Of a DNA stretch of 64,000 bases, positions 1 through 13,185 are shown in pieces. The notes below the pieces were generated by a model, which saw nothing but the letters and a program-made list of their open reading frames with translations, ran no database searches and was not told where the DNA came from. Every line of letters begins with the position of its first letter. The stretch's first letter is position 1. Source of the DNA: Syngnathus acus (Eukaryota; Chordata; Actinopteri; Syngnathiformes; Syngnathidae); contig NC_051092.1 in NCBI RefSeq assembly GCF_901709675.1, positions 5,026,491 to 5,090,490 on the forward strand, read 5' to 3'. Both the position numbers and the translations under genes were made by a program.

Positions 1-1632
1 CGCAATTCTCCACATGCGTTTATTTCCATTGGCCTTTTTTCTTCACGACCATCTTTGGAACATGTGAGCGCCGGCTGGAAGGTATCGAGCGCCTTCGGCG
101 GCATTCTGGAGGATTCGGCAGCGCTTTACGCCGCGCCAGGCCTTCATTAGGAGGCACAAATATACGAGCTGCTTCAATTGGCCCGTGGAACTCGGTTGCA
201 GGAGCTCATTGAAATTCCCATAAACAAGCATAAATGTATTCATAACTAAGGGCCAGAATTGATCAGATTCACTTTCAACATTACGTGACGTGTCCTTTTC
301 ATATCTGGGAAGCATCATGCTTCCTCCACCACGGCTTTGGCAGATCAAAACGTCCGACACATGTTGGAAATGAAAGGCCTTTGTTACAAGGTGGCGCACC
401 GTTAAACTTCAACCTGGTCTGTGTTTTGCACACATGTTCACCAGGAGATTTTCTTTTCCTGACAGTTCAAAGAGTGCAGCCAATCTTGTTGAGCGCTCGG
501 AGCATCCGAGTCGGACAAACGGTAGAGCGAAACAGCCGTGCTAGCTTTGTTGTTTTAATGATCACTTTTTTGAAGCCGTCGTAAAAAAACGTCAATAGGA
601 AAATGGATACAGGTGTGAATGATAGCAAGAGGAAGGGTTCTCGTCCACTTAGGACATCAATCGATTTGTTTGTTAGCGTTGATGCAGCGTTATAACCGTT
701 TAAGTCGTTGGAATACAAAAGCTACAGCAACAACAGACAGACAATACGACAATATTATAATCCAATATTCTTTATCTACTGCAAGGAGCAACTATTATTC
801 CTCCATCTGAATTAGACTGGACTACTTTGGATTATGGGCATAATATTTTCAGAATATGACGGACAATCAAAGATAATTGTTGGACTCAGTAATAGCAAGA
901 GATGGGTACGCTTCGGCAGGCGTGTCCGCCTTCAAGAGCAAGCCCGTCTGGAGCCAACGTGCGCTTTCACTGCCGCACGCCATTTTTTCCCGACGGTTAC
1001 CGCCACCACATCAGACCAGTGAGGCGGTTAAGAAAGTGAAACACATGATTAAGGTTTCACAAAGCCGTGTGGCAGGGCGAGTGACGCTACTGGAAACACG
1101 ACCAACACCCTGACCCGACAGTCGGCCAGAACCTCCGCGAGCGACTTGACATCGCCCAAGACCGGCTGCTTGAGTTTTTCTTTCCACGTGTTTTTCCTTC
1201 ACTCTACTTGAAGTGACGACACAAAGGCTCTTTTTACAGAAGCCGTCTGAAATGTGAAGACGTTTTGTTTGACTTACTGAAGTGGAGCCGTTTCATCGAC
1301 TCGAGCAGAATCACTCAGCGGTTTGCCACTGTTTTGCAAACGTTTGCTACACACTGCCATCCCAACAAGAAAAACATCTTTTTACAAATCCAGACGAAAA
1401 CCAAGATTCAACTCCACAGAGGTGTGAATGGGAGTTTAAACAGTTGTTTGTTTGTCTCCGTCTCCCCCCTCCGGAGCCCCGCCCCCCCTGCAGTCATGCT
1501 CTCTGTGCCACATGCCGGTTACTCATCATTTACGACTGCAAGCCACGAGGAGCAACCCGAGTCATGTTGTGCTTATTTACAGTCACTTTGAGTTACCAGC
1601 AACTTTCATGCTGTGTTAACAATCATTACAAA

Positions 1633-1660
1633 ACACACACACACACACACACATACACAC
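1633..1660. repeat. CA microsatellite
   Basis: A run of CA dinucleotides interrupted by one AT unit. Confidence 0.9.
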
Positions 1661-1879
1661 AAAAAATATGAAACTGAGTCGCTTGTGTCGGCGGCCACGC
1701 CTTGGCTCGCGCATGACTCACAGGCACGACGCAAAATGTCAAACAGCTAAAACAGCAACCTGAGCGCGCGCGGCGGATACAGAGTCTCGTTTGTTTAGGG
1801 CGCACACATCGGCGTCTATTTGGAGACTTAAGTGCGCGCACACGTCATGTATGGAAACGCTCTCTGCTGGCGGCTAAAT

Positions 1880-1990
1880 GGTGCAGGAGGAGGACCAAAA
1901 GTGGACAGAACAATTCTAAAAAAATAATAAATAAATAGGTGCAGGGGGAGGACCAAAAGTGGACAGAACAATTCTAAAATAATAAATAAA
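1880..1990. repeat. 58-nt direct tandem duplication
   Basis: Two adjacent copies start at about 1,880 and 1,938. Each runs from GGTGCAGG, through a block reading GGACCAAAAGTGGACAGAAC, to an A/T-rich tail of AATAAATA type. The copies are nearly identical, so the duplication looks recent. Confidence 0.85.
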
Positions 1991-4900
1991 AACTAAAATC
2001 ATCTGTTCAAATATGTCCATGATGACCAGCCAAGCCAAATATTGCAGTCCTACAATTATAAAAATAACCTCTGAGGTCACACAAAATCTTGAAATACACA
2101 ACAAAAAGTGACGTGAAAGTATGCGGTCACTCGAAATGTTCCATAGGGTTGTTATTCCAGTCTGATCCCATCACGACAGCGATCTTAGTTTTCTCTCGCA
2201 CTTGACAAACTCTCCAAACATTAAAAAAGTCAAACTAATACTAAAATAAATGCGTGGCTTAATACAAACTGGCAAACACGATTTGAGAAGATTCCGTCTC
2301 GACCGAATTCCCTCCAGTCGCGTTACACCCAAAACAGGACCGGTGTCTGGTTGTCATCATCATGTCAGTTAGAACTTCTCAGTACCATAAAACAAAATAA
2401 AAGAACAAATGCGAGTTTGTTGTACGTACGGCTGCCAGAAATTCCGGATAGCTCCTTTATGTATACGATGCTGACACTCACAGTTCTCCGCTCCCTCATT
2501 TTTACCTTTAAAGGTTATTTGCATGACACAAAGAACATGTGTCATTTATCACTCAAAGCACGACACCGCCTGCGAGCTAACCTGCAGATTAGTGATCATC
2601 AACTGCGCACGAGTGACCTTCTTGCCAGGTTGACTTAATTACCGCAAATAAAAACATCACAGCACACCCCCCGTGTTTTTTTCATTTCCGCGGCTTTCGC
2701 AAGCGGACATATGCGGCTTTTCCATAAATGATGACAGAAGTCTTAAAAAAAAACAAAAAACTATAATATTAACCAAGTGTTTCTTCACCCAGACTGACTA
2801 ATAATTGATGGCAATTCTCTGTGTTGAAACTCAGCCAAGCTAGACTTGATCTGATGAATGATCCAAAAAAAAGCAGGTGTGCACCAGGAGGTCACAAGAA
2901 GAGCAAAGAAAACCTCTCGGAATCCTGCTAAATCCCAGCCCGGCCCAAATTCTAACCTCAAATGGGGATTATCACCTTGGCTTCATGACTAAGATCAAGG
3001 GTGTGTGTTTTTTTTTTTTGCCAAGATTAAAGCGTCTTCTCTGTTTGAGTGAAGTGAAAGGTGCCGCGTTGTATTTGAACGTTCTCTTTATACAAGCGTT
3101 GAATTCTTATGAAGGAGCAGGGAAAGTTGGAAGAAGTCGATAGTTTTAACTCAAGCTGTGGGGGAATCAATTTTATAACCACTCACTGGACACAGAGGTT
3201 TTAAATGAGGCAATTAGGATTCTAGAAACATTCGACCATACCTTGGCTTATTTCTTTGGTACCTTTCTGAGTATCGGAACAGCCTTCAATATGATACAAT
3301 ATGGCCGACGTTAACAACAAAGCACACGCTAACGTTAGCTTACTTTGTCACCGTAACTTAGCTCTCGACTATGCGGTGTTACGTTACGCGTCACTTGGCT
3401 TAAAATTTAGCGTACCCCGTCCTAATTTGGTGTCGTTTTTATTCCTTTATTTCTAAAGTATTTCTTCAAACAATAGTTTTCTTCAGAACCAAAATGAAAC
3501 TTTAGCTAGCTAGCGGGAGCAGAACAAATCAAAACAACCAAACTGTTTTTCTCACCACTTAAGGAGGTGAACGAAAGGCGAATATCGTAAAAATCTTGAT
3601 CATGAGATGTGTGACACAAGCAGTGAAACATGGCGAAAAGGACAAGGGTGAAGGAAAGAAAGTTTACTATTATTAGTGGATGTCCAGAAGCAACATCATG
3701 ACGTGCTTTTATGTCACCACTGGGGACAGTCCTCAGAAATATGTGCCACATGAGAACTAATACATATATCTTATTTGGAAATATGGAAATACCACACTTA
3801 AAATAATCCCTACATATTTACAAATCTCTATTTACAAATGTTATAAATGACGTATATGATAAACGAGTGGATTCCGAGAAAGGGCACGTTCACTGTTACA
3901 AATATGATCTGAGAATCGAAATATCTAGGAATAAAAAAGTGACCTGTTGTCTCATTCATCTTTTGTTGTCAAGCTTAAATGTTTTGTCCAGCAAAAATGA
4001 AGCAATTGACTCGCCTGTTCCAATATTTTTGAAGGGGAGCGTTAAGGCGGTACATGATGTATTTGATGAGTTTGTGGCTTTGGGAGCAAGCAAACTTATT
4101 TTTGGTCTTAATAGAAAACAAACTTTGTCCTCAGGGGAGTATGTTTTCACTTATTTGTTGAGAACAAGTTTGCAGTGATTGTCCCCATTGGCTTGTCTGA
4201 AGTGAGCATTGACTTTCTTGCCGGGCTTTGTTTGGTTCTTAAGTATAGGCGACCGCAACTCTGCCTGAGTGGATCTCGCACCTCCAGCGCTGAATGAAAT
4301 GGACATTTTTTTACTTTGCCTTTGGCCAGCGTTCAGTGGCCTGCCCCTATCGATGAGCTCTCATTATGCTCCTGCGACGCTTGAATTCAACAAGGTCTTG
4401 TAAAATAAAAAAGCGGAGCCACTTCGTGACAAGACAAACACAGCAGCCTATCTAAAAATAGCCCACATTCATTTCTGTATGTAAATGCACATGCCATTAT
4501 GCACACGCCATCTGTGCGTGCGGTGCGGCGTGTCTTGCTTGTACCATCTAATGACTCACGCTCGTGTGACACTTCCATCAGTACACTTTAATTGCGTTGC
4601 GGCGAGATAAAGGGCTTTGTCTCGACGATGATGGATGAAAGGCTCCGGATCGGCAGACGCGTCCTGACAGCCGACGTTTGATGGGAACGTCCGTGATGGT
4701 TTCTTTAGCACGGCGACTGAATCTTGCAGTACGTTGGTATTTTATCGCCAGAAGGCTTTCAAGCGTATTAGTCACTGGTAGAACTATCGAGTCCAGCTTG
4801 CGTCAATTTTAATAATCATGAGACTCTGGTTGGATGTGCTGCTGAAGCATGCGTGATAAAATAGCAGTTTCTTTATGCTAATTTCCATCCATAACAGTTT

Positions 4901-5972
4901 TGATCATAAGTTAGTGATATGCGACCAAACTTCTGAAATGCTTTGTTTAAACGTTTTAAATAAGCAAATTAGCAACTATGTTTATAATGCTAATCGATTG
5001 CTTTTTGCTTTTGTCTTTCGGATATGGCAGATATCAACTTTACAGGCATTCTGCGCCATTTTCCACCTGCTTAAATTTGAATCCCATCCATCCTCCCGCT
5101 CACACATGATTAAGAAATGGCCTAATAAGAGCATATTCCCCAATAAATGAAATAGAGAAATATCAGCAGTCACTCAGAGGCAATGAAGTGCGGCGTTACT
5201 TGTAATTACTTTGTTGTCGGAACAACAGTCCGTGCATTGCTTATCATCTAAATGCAAATTGGATGTAAAAAGAATTTCGTGTGCTAAAAAACAGCGGCAG
5301 CTCTCACTCATTCCGAGGTAGGCTGCCGCTTGTTTTTCTTTTTCACGCCCACGAGTCTGCTGCCGCACAGTTGCCGAGGGTACTTTATCAAGTTTTTGTT
5401 TGTTAGCTCGAAGGCATCTTGGAGTTTCAAGTAAGCAATAAAAAGGCAGGAACTCGTGGCGCTGATGCCGCCGCGGCCAATTCAGACTCATGACCCTTGT
5501 CACAAGAAGCGCTTGGCCACAAAACAAAGAGGACAGTCCGCATCAGGAATTCAATCGATTTTTGGTCCAACTCTTTGGTTTGACCAAGTCGGTGAACTCT
5601 TGCAAATAGAAGACTAGTTTCAGACAGCAAACATTTTTCTTCCCTCTCGTATACAATCCAAATCCACACAAAATAATCATTTCGGTAGAGAGGGTCGATG
5701 GTTGAGCAACTTGAATAATTTGACCAATGCACAAAGCCTTCCAATAATTGGCTGGCGTCAGGCCGAAACCTCCAGTTTGGTCAATTTCATATCTGTTTTT
5801 TTTTTTATGAATCAATATGATTGGTCAGCCCAGGCATGGGCGTAAGCTTTACAAATTACTGAGTAGTTTTTTTGACGATGCAATGTAATTGGCGACATGA
5901 AAAGTGCTGATTTTGGGATTTAGAGTTCCAGCTGACAACAGCCATTCGAATCTTTCGATTTCTGTAGTTATC

Positions 5973-6316
5973 ACAGGGGGTCCTCGGTTTACGACGCAGC
6001 GATATAAAACGAATTTCGGTGCAAGTCGGAACAGTAATAAAATGAAACAGTACAGTCATAAAAAAAGATGAAAACAATTCCTTACCTTTATTCCTGTGGT
6101 TGGCTTGCAAGGGGTGTGGCAAGAGATAGATGACGCAACAGTCCAAAATGGCGTATATCATGTGAGCGGGTAATGGCGTCTTCCTCGGTCCAGAGCATCT
6201 CGCGGGGTATTCTTTCGCCGCGCGCGGGAACTAGTTTGTACAAATCTCACGACGCTTACGACGCAAAACCGCTTTCAATATATGAGGCTTTAAATATATG
6301 AGATGAAATACAAAAA

Positions 6317-6348
<32 letters not shown>

Positions 6349-6414
6349 GTAAAAAAAATAATATACGAGACGTGTGTTATAACTCGAGGACGTTGTAAAC
6401 TGCGGACCCCCTGT
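5973..6414. mobile_element. MITE-like non-autonomous DNA transposon
   Basis: The left end starts ACAGGGGGTCC and continues to GTTTACGACG. The right end is its reverse complement, with 3 mismatches in the outer 24 bases. The roughly 440-nt interior has no meaningful reading frame and contains an AT microsatellite (about 6,316-6,342). I could not find a clear target-site duplication, so I do not assign a superfamily. The CAGGGG termini resemble hAT-type ends, but this is inference. Confidence 0.7.
6316..6342. repeat. AT microsatellite inside the MITE-like element
   Basis: An uninterrupted TA dinucleotide run. Confidence 0.85.
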
Positions 6415-7917
6415 TTAATGAATAATATTGGCAGAAATCACAAGTGACAAAAGTCTCAAATACTCACTCATTCAAATCCGGAAATCTTGATCATTGTGCT
6501 TTTGGCAGCTTTGCTTTTTGTGCTGGCTCTGCACTTAATGCATTTTGCATTTCTCCTTGTTTTCAATATGCAGAGCAGGGACGAGCTCCTGGAAAAGAGA
6601 ATTTGGTGAAATTTCAAAGGGTGCACTGTCGTGATCTTAACTTTTATAACAGGCCTTGTTCTGGATAATGTGTCTGAATTGAAGGGCTTCTGAATTCCCT
6701 TTATCTCTGACACAAATGTTTCCCATCTGTGATAAGATTCCCGCTCAACAGTGAGCTTTTCACGACTGAAATAATAGCTTTGGCCGGAGAGGTGGGCGCA
6801 GCAGCCAAAGGCGTGTGTACTTCCCCACCCAGTTCTCCAGCTATTTTAGTCCAAGCGCGACTGCGGCAAAGCCGAGTCCCGAGTACAATTAAATGGAGAG
6901 CTTCCGATCGTTTTAACTTTTCACAATCAAAAGGTGCCACCTCAGATTTCTTCCCGCGGCAACGTCCGGACTGAGCACATCTGCCCCGACTTTGCCACCA
7001 CATGTTTAAACCATTAACCAGACCAGAGAAAGCGACGTTCAAGTTGAAAAGGGTGTTCCGCGATGAAACCTCGTAATCCGCGAGTAGGGATGGAAGCGTC
7101 CCGCAATGCGGACGGCACCGTTGGCTGGAAAAAATGAGTGACGAATTGTTGCTTTTGGAAAATCCTCGTGTGGATGAGTGTGCAAGAAACCAACCTATCA
7201 TTACCATTGGAACCGAAATAGACGCCATTCCTGTCGGCTCCACCGATGATTCGTTTTGGATTTTCCAATCAAGTTTGCTCATAGGAAGTCATGAGAATAG
7301 AATCGGTGCAGGAAAAGTATCGGAACACTTTTACGTGTTCGGTCAGCTGTGATTAAGAGTTGATTCTAGGTGGAGCTGGGAGTTGGATTTTGGAGGATCC
7401 ACGCGATCATTACAAATCTACGTTGACATACTTTCAAAGTATTTGAGCTGTTTTAGTTCTGATGTACTCAGAGTAATAAGAAAGACTGGAGTGGAAAATA
7501 GAGTTAACAAAAAATTTCTGAATAAGACGCCATATTGCTCTCTTACGGTCTATTAGGCTAAATGCAAGCAGACCATTTGTAATAAATTATTATAACATTT
7601 TTATCTGGATCCTTTCCGGAATTTAACTGGTTCTTGCTCTACCCGGCTGCAGAAAGCATCAAGGTAACAGGTTGTGTAATGTTTTTGCAGAATCAATGCT
7701 GAAGACAGAAAAAAAAGTTTGGACAAAGATTGGTTTGGTTTTCCATAAAGGAAAACCAAACATGTCCACTATATTTTTTCCACTGGGTTGTATTTTATAT
7801 GCGGTTTATTGCAGTACTGTATGTGAGCGAGCATTCAGTTCTGGGATGGTTTCCCAATTGAGACTTCTGGGTGGGGCAGGGTGGGCCCCCTCAACGGTAG
7901 CGCGGCGGCGGGCGGGC

Positions 7918-7963
7918 TGACTCAGCCGGCAGGCCGAGGAGAAACTATCAATTGCTATAAAAG
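7918..7963 (+). promoter_or_regulatory. TATA-box promoter candidate with AP-1-like site
   Basis: A strong TATA box (TATAAAAG, 7,956-7,963) lies about 30 nt downstream of a perfect AP-1-type heptamer (TGACTCA, 7,918-7,924) and of a GC-rich stretch at 7,880-7,930. A start site would be expected near 7,987-7,993. The downstream sequence has an ATG at 8,024 and a donor-like GTAGGA at 8,049. It could be an alternative cspg4 start or a retroelement promoter, or it may have no function. No transcript evidence is available. Confidence 0.3.
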
Positions 7964-10075
7964 TCGAAACGGCTGCACGACTTGTGCGTACGTTAATAAG
8001 TGCAAGAGTGAGTGTGAGTGTTTATGTCTGCAGCTCGTGGGCGTGGAGGTAGGAATTGGTTGGAGAGCCAGCATCTGGATAATGCATTTTTCTGACCCTA
8101 CACTCAGAGGGGAAGGGGGGGGGGGGGGGTTCGTCTGGACCGGAATGGATCAGTCCAGTCAGGCAGTCTGCTGGTGTGTGCCTTCAGCTGGTTCCCATTA
8201 TGGAGAGCTAATGTGACACTCTGATCTTGAGCACATACTGGCTTTGCTAGCCCTGTTTAAAGTCAGATATGTGTGATTTTTTTTTTTTCTCACAGCAGCT
8301 TCTGTATTGGCACACTGGAAGGCAGCCAGAGGCTCGTTTACAGAAAAGTCTCACTGTCACGTTAGCTCATGGAAACTTTGGAGGTATGACGCTGGAAGTT
8401 TGTCCCGCTTGCAAAACTATACTGTGTCCCAATTTGGGGTTTGCATTTGAAGGATGATTCATCATAACCCAAATGTTGCTTTTTTTCCCCTCTGTTTTTC
8501 TTGGCGGTCATCTTTTGAAGACCCTTTGCACGTCACTGGATTTAAAAATTACAGTGTGTTATATTAAGGAATGAAAACAAAGTGCTGCCGCAGAATTGTG
8601 ACCCAATCTTTAACAAACGTAACCATTCAACAAAGAATTGAGTCAAAGTTAAGTTTTCATCTCTAAATGTTTTGGTAGATACTGTTGAGCCAGCCATGTT
8701 GTGTCGTACTTGACCCCACAAAGGCCAAACGACAGCACACAAGCGCCTATTGACATGAAGACTTCCCTTTGATTCATCTATTTGCGCTGCTTAAATTGCA
8801 CAGCTCTACTTTAAAACCTCCTAATTATAGTGGAAGAAACAACAGGTCATGTTTGTAGCATTTTCGGAAGCCTTTGGTTAGTATCTGGAACTAAATCAAA
8901 ACATGGCAACCGAGTAGTCACGGTAATGACAACAAATAACGCCAGCTCGTTCATTTGGGATATTTTGCTCGAAATGTGTGACTCACAAACCGGCATACGT
9001 GGTTGGAAAGAGTGAAGGTACTGCAATCTAATTTCAACTTTGGAATTTGAGAGCTCAGCCTAACCTCCCGCTAACCATAACACTAATCCCTTCGCCGTTA
9101 TTACTCATGCTAATGCTAATGCCCTTATCCTAAAGCCTGACCCGAACATGAAACGCAAGCAAACAGCGAGATGCAGATACCAGACACAGCTGGAAGTCAA
9201 TAAGTTGGAGATGTGAACATATTTCATGGCACAAGAGGCAAACAAAACCAAAAACTCACAGGTGGAACTCATTCCAGAATGAACAAAAAAAAAAAACAAT
9301 AGTCCAACTGACAGCGACCATTTTTCTTGCCATTATAGAATCCGAGTGAGATCTACAAGAGAGGAACATTCTGAACCATTGTAGCCCGTTTAGTTGAACG
9401 TATGGTAGAAAAATATATCAAGAGCACTCGAGCGTTGAATGAAGCACCGTTTTGGCACAGGGTCTCAAAATATGTTGAACAACAACAAAGACTGCGGAAT
9501 TCCTGATGGGAGATTCCGTAAGCAGGCCATTGGAGAGTCGAGAATTTATGAGATGTGTCTGGGAAAAACCTGGAGTTCCTTCAACAAGCGAGTCCGACCG
9601 AAACCCGATCTTTAGCGTTCCTTCGCACGCTGTACATTACAGGCACATTTCCAGTTTTTCAATTCCCTGAGCTGAAATTCACATTGAAGAATTTGTAGCA
9701 GTGACAAGCAAATTAGCAACAACTCTTTTTCCCCACTGATAAGTCGACGTCACGATGGTAATTAGTAGCAGAGTGAAAGATGTCCACACCCCTAATAACA
9801 AAATAAATGGACTTTTGCTGAAAAGATGTTGATACAAAAGAATATCAGCACAATTTTGGCAGCTTATCTGAAATTCCTTAATTGGATTGTCAGTCGAAAT
9901 CAGGAAATGTAAAAACTGTTCCACAAAACAAATTAGTACAAATGAACTAATAATGCAACTTGCAGGTTCAGATAATTCTTTAAGTATACAACTTCTAACG
10001 ACAGATAGAAAGCAGCCTCGGTTAACTTTGAACATTCAGCCTCAGACATCAAAAAGTCATGATGCAAAACTTTTA

Positions 10076-10290
10076 GCTTAGCGGTAGCTCAGTGTCAAAT
10101 AAAAAATATTGGACGAATGAGTTTCAAAAAAGTAAGTTAGATCAGGAAAAACATTAGCATTTATGTCGCTGCTTAGCGGTAGCTCAGTGTCAAATAAAAA
10201 AATATTTGATGAATGAGCAACGTTTCAAAAAAACAAGTTAGATCAGGAAAAACATTAGCATTCATGTCGCTACCTAGCGCTACGTTTGAG
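10076..10290. repeat. 95-100-nt direct tandem repeat, two copies
   Basis: The copies begin GCTTAGCGGTAGCTCAG at 10,076 and 10,171 and both end near an ATTAGCAT-TATGTCGCT segment. The second copy has a 4-6-nt insertion. The AGCGGTAGCTCAG core looks like a tRNA A-box but there is no matching B box, so a tRNA or SINE origin is unproven. Confidence 0.8.
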
Positions 10291-12960
10291 AAAACAGGAC
10301 TCATCCATGTTGCTAATAAATTACCTGCCCAATATCACAGACAATCTTATTGTTAATATACGTATTTTATGACAATTAGCATTCTAGTCGAATTTGATGC
10401 AATTGGTGTGGGAAGACCTTCGCCAACAACTGCTATAGCTAAAGTAAAACCGCCTCCGTGCGCCGAGTACTCCTTATGCAACGTTTCAATGGAAGAAGCT
10501 TGGTTATTTGAATGAGCCCCACCCAAGTGGGTTCTCCGCCGTTTTGGCTGCACACACAGGCCCACTTTTGTGACCCGCTTCGTCATAAAGTGCAGCAGTC
10601 CAGCGACTGGCCACAATGCTTCTGTTCACACTTGTTTGTTTTACAATGTTGTTACGGCCAGTGAGATCATCTGCGTTTTTATTTTAGCGGCGCGCGTGAT
10701 GAGCCAACACGCTGCGAGTCGGTCCGAGTGCCTTATTTGGACTTTTGAGAAAGTCCTATTGTGTGGACTTGTGTTCCAGCACAGTATTGCTTTGTTGTGA
10801 ACGTGGAACCTGAGTGGAAATATTTTAACTGGCTGTGTGACGAAGTCAAGTTGACCAAACGTGACGTTTTCTTTCCAGGTGAACGGCAATCGAAATACTA
10901 GCAGTTGGCACGAGAATGTAGTTTTGGCCTCCTCGCTCCGAGTCTTCTAAGAGAAGCACAAAGGCAAACAAGAGGGATTCTTTCACCATGTTCTTTGCAC
11001 ACTTTCTCTTTCACATTTTCTGACACTCTCCATTCAAGCGGTCGTAATTTTTGATTCGGGCCGCCGTGCACTCCTTGTCACTTTGGGTTTTGAAAACGCA
11101 GAAAGCCGAGGAATTTTAACTGTAGCTCCCCCGCCGTGTCGCCGTGAGCCGGTTCTTTTCAGACGGGACCCCCTCCGTCCTCGCGGCGGTGGCTCGGGGA
11201 TGTGTCCCGAGCGATGCAGAGTCTGCTTTCAGGCAGCTGTGAGAAACGGCTCCTCCAAGCCTGTAAAAGCGCGTCCCCGGCGACTTGTGAAAAGTTGGCG
11301 GCGGCGAGAAGGGGGTCCATATTCAGTAGTGCTGTCAAGCAATGCAGAGTTGTGGCCTTCCTCTCCACTGTGGAGTGACTCAAACTTTCCAACACTCTTG
11401 AGAGCGCAAACAAGATTTGAAAAGCGGATCCCCTCCAATTCAAAAACTGTATCAAAACTTTATCTTTAGGAAATAAATCATTTTGAACAACTCGGGAATC
11501 ATACGGCATTTCGGACTGTGTTTCGGTCGAAGCTAAGCCAATCTGAATTCTGCAAATCCTCCCTTTTACAGACGACTCGGGGTATTTATTTCACGATCTT
11601 TCCGAAGATCGATCGCAACGCGCCGCAGTCCACAAACCATCGAGGGGAAAGTAAACGATAGACCCTCATAAGAGCTTGCAAATCATGTTAACGATTGCGT
11701 ATCGGGCTCCTCGGGAGCTCAAGCGGCGCATGTACATTCTTCTTGATAACAGGCTCTCCCTCGTGTAATTACCCAGAAGCCCTTGTGCCCTCGCGCCACA
11801 GCCGCAGGAAACAAATGAGAAACATAAGTACTATTTATAGGCTTAAGCGCGAGGCGGGGTGGGGGGGCGTTTTGTTTGGATCCCGGGCGTTGTTGCTATG
11901 GCAAATTTGTGCTGGAGGAACAAACGCCCACTGTGCTTGCCACTGATTAAGATATTTAGGAAAAATCTACATTCATGTTTCAAAGGACTATAAAAAAACA
12001 CAAGGTTGTGTCTAAAGACTGAAGGCACTGGCCACCAGACATTTTGTTCAAACTGAACCGAGAGATAAGCTAAAGTACGAGTAGAGCAGAGTAAATCCCG
12101 TCCAAGTCCGCTAAATGTCTTGCGACTTATGCGGTCCCTCAGTTGATCTTCCTTTTCCGGCCATGTGTTGGGAGACCCAAAAGAGCACGGAAAGACGAGA
12201 AGGAGGCGGCGAAGGAAAACAACAAGAGTCGTTCATGAGGTTATACGTGAAAGCAGAGGAAGACTGTTTCGTGATCTTATTACCCGGCACGACGCCGTCA
12301 GCTCGAAACCTCGTAGTCCGAGGTGCTTGTCAACAGCAGGATGTGATGCGGCGAAACAAAACGAGCTTTTCTGTTGCCTTTCATAATGTCGATACGATTC
12401 ATCGGGTGCAGCGGTGGCATGAAAATCACTTACAGAAGGCCTGAGAGTCAAACAAAGCGGTTCGTTTAAACACTAGCATTTGGAAAATGGGTTCCTCCTT
12501 AATGCGGCGGATCTTTTTACCCGTCTCAGCGGGAGGGGGGGGACTAACGAATTCCAGGTACGGAAAGTGGCGCAAACGCGGCAAAATGTCTTCCTCAAGA
12601 CTCGAGCGAGATGAATTTCAAGCGGAAAATCCTCGGGCGCAATTGTCTTGGCATCGCTTCCCTCCTCCGGCGTTTTATCCTTGCGCTCGGCGAACAATCC
12701 AACAAAAGCTCAGCTGCGAGAAGCGCCGAGCTCATCGAGCTTTTCTTTGTTAATGCTATTGCTAGAAGAAAAGACCATTTCCCGTCTAAGTTGCGGTCTC
12801 GGCCCGGAGGCTCCGGCGCAATTAGTCGTTCGTCTGGAGTACCTTGGTTTCGCCTTCACGGGATGAATGTCTCGGATTCACACTTATTGTTAAAATACTT
12901 CTATAAACTCAACTTTCACTTATTAGCGGTTGGCCATGTGCAAATTTTTTGGGGGTTCAT

Positions 12961-13185
12961 TTCTACAAACTAGCCGCATAAACAATGTGTAACAAGCTAG
13001 TTATCTATTATAGCTATTTTTTAGCTAGCTTTTAATTTCTACAAACTAGCCACATAAACGATGTATGACAAGCCATTATAGCTTTTTTTTAGCTAGCTTT
13101 TAATTTCTACAAACTAGCCGCATAAACAATGTATGACAAGCTAGTTAGCTATTATAGCTATTTTTTTAGCTATCTGCTAGTAGTC
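12961..13185. repeat. About 70-nt tandem triplicate
   Basis: Three copies start at 12,961, 13,037 and 13,105 with TTCTACAAACTAGCC and end in a TTTTTTAGCTAGCTTTTAA-type segment. The spacings of 76 and 68 nt show small indels between copies. Confidence 0.85.

Noticed and set aside
43-399. A 118-codon minus-strand frame
   Set aside because: No family signature, no clear splice sites and a length that chance allows; not called as a gene.
10076-10290. Possible short CRISPR-like direct repeats
   Set aside because: The genome is a vertebrate, the units are about 95-100 nt and adjacent without unique spacers; it is an ordinary tandem duplication.
10616-10660. Signal-peptide-like start (MLLFTLVCFTMLLRP) followed by a GTGAGA donor
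   Set aside because: Attractive as cspg4 exon 1, with A at -3, but the junction would be phase 0 while the exon at 14,899 needs one preceding base. Joining them shifts the frame.
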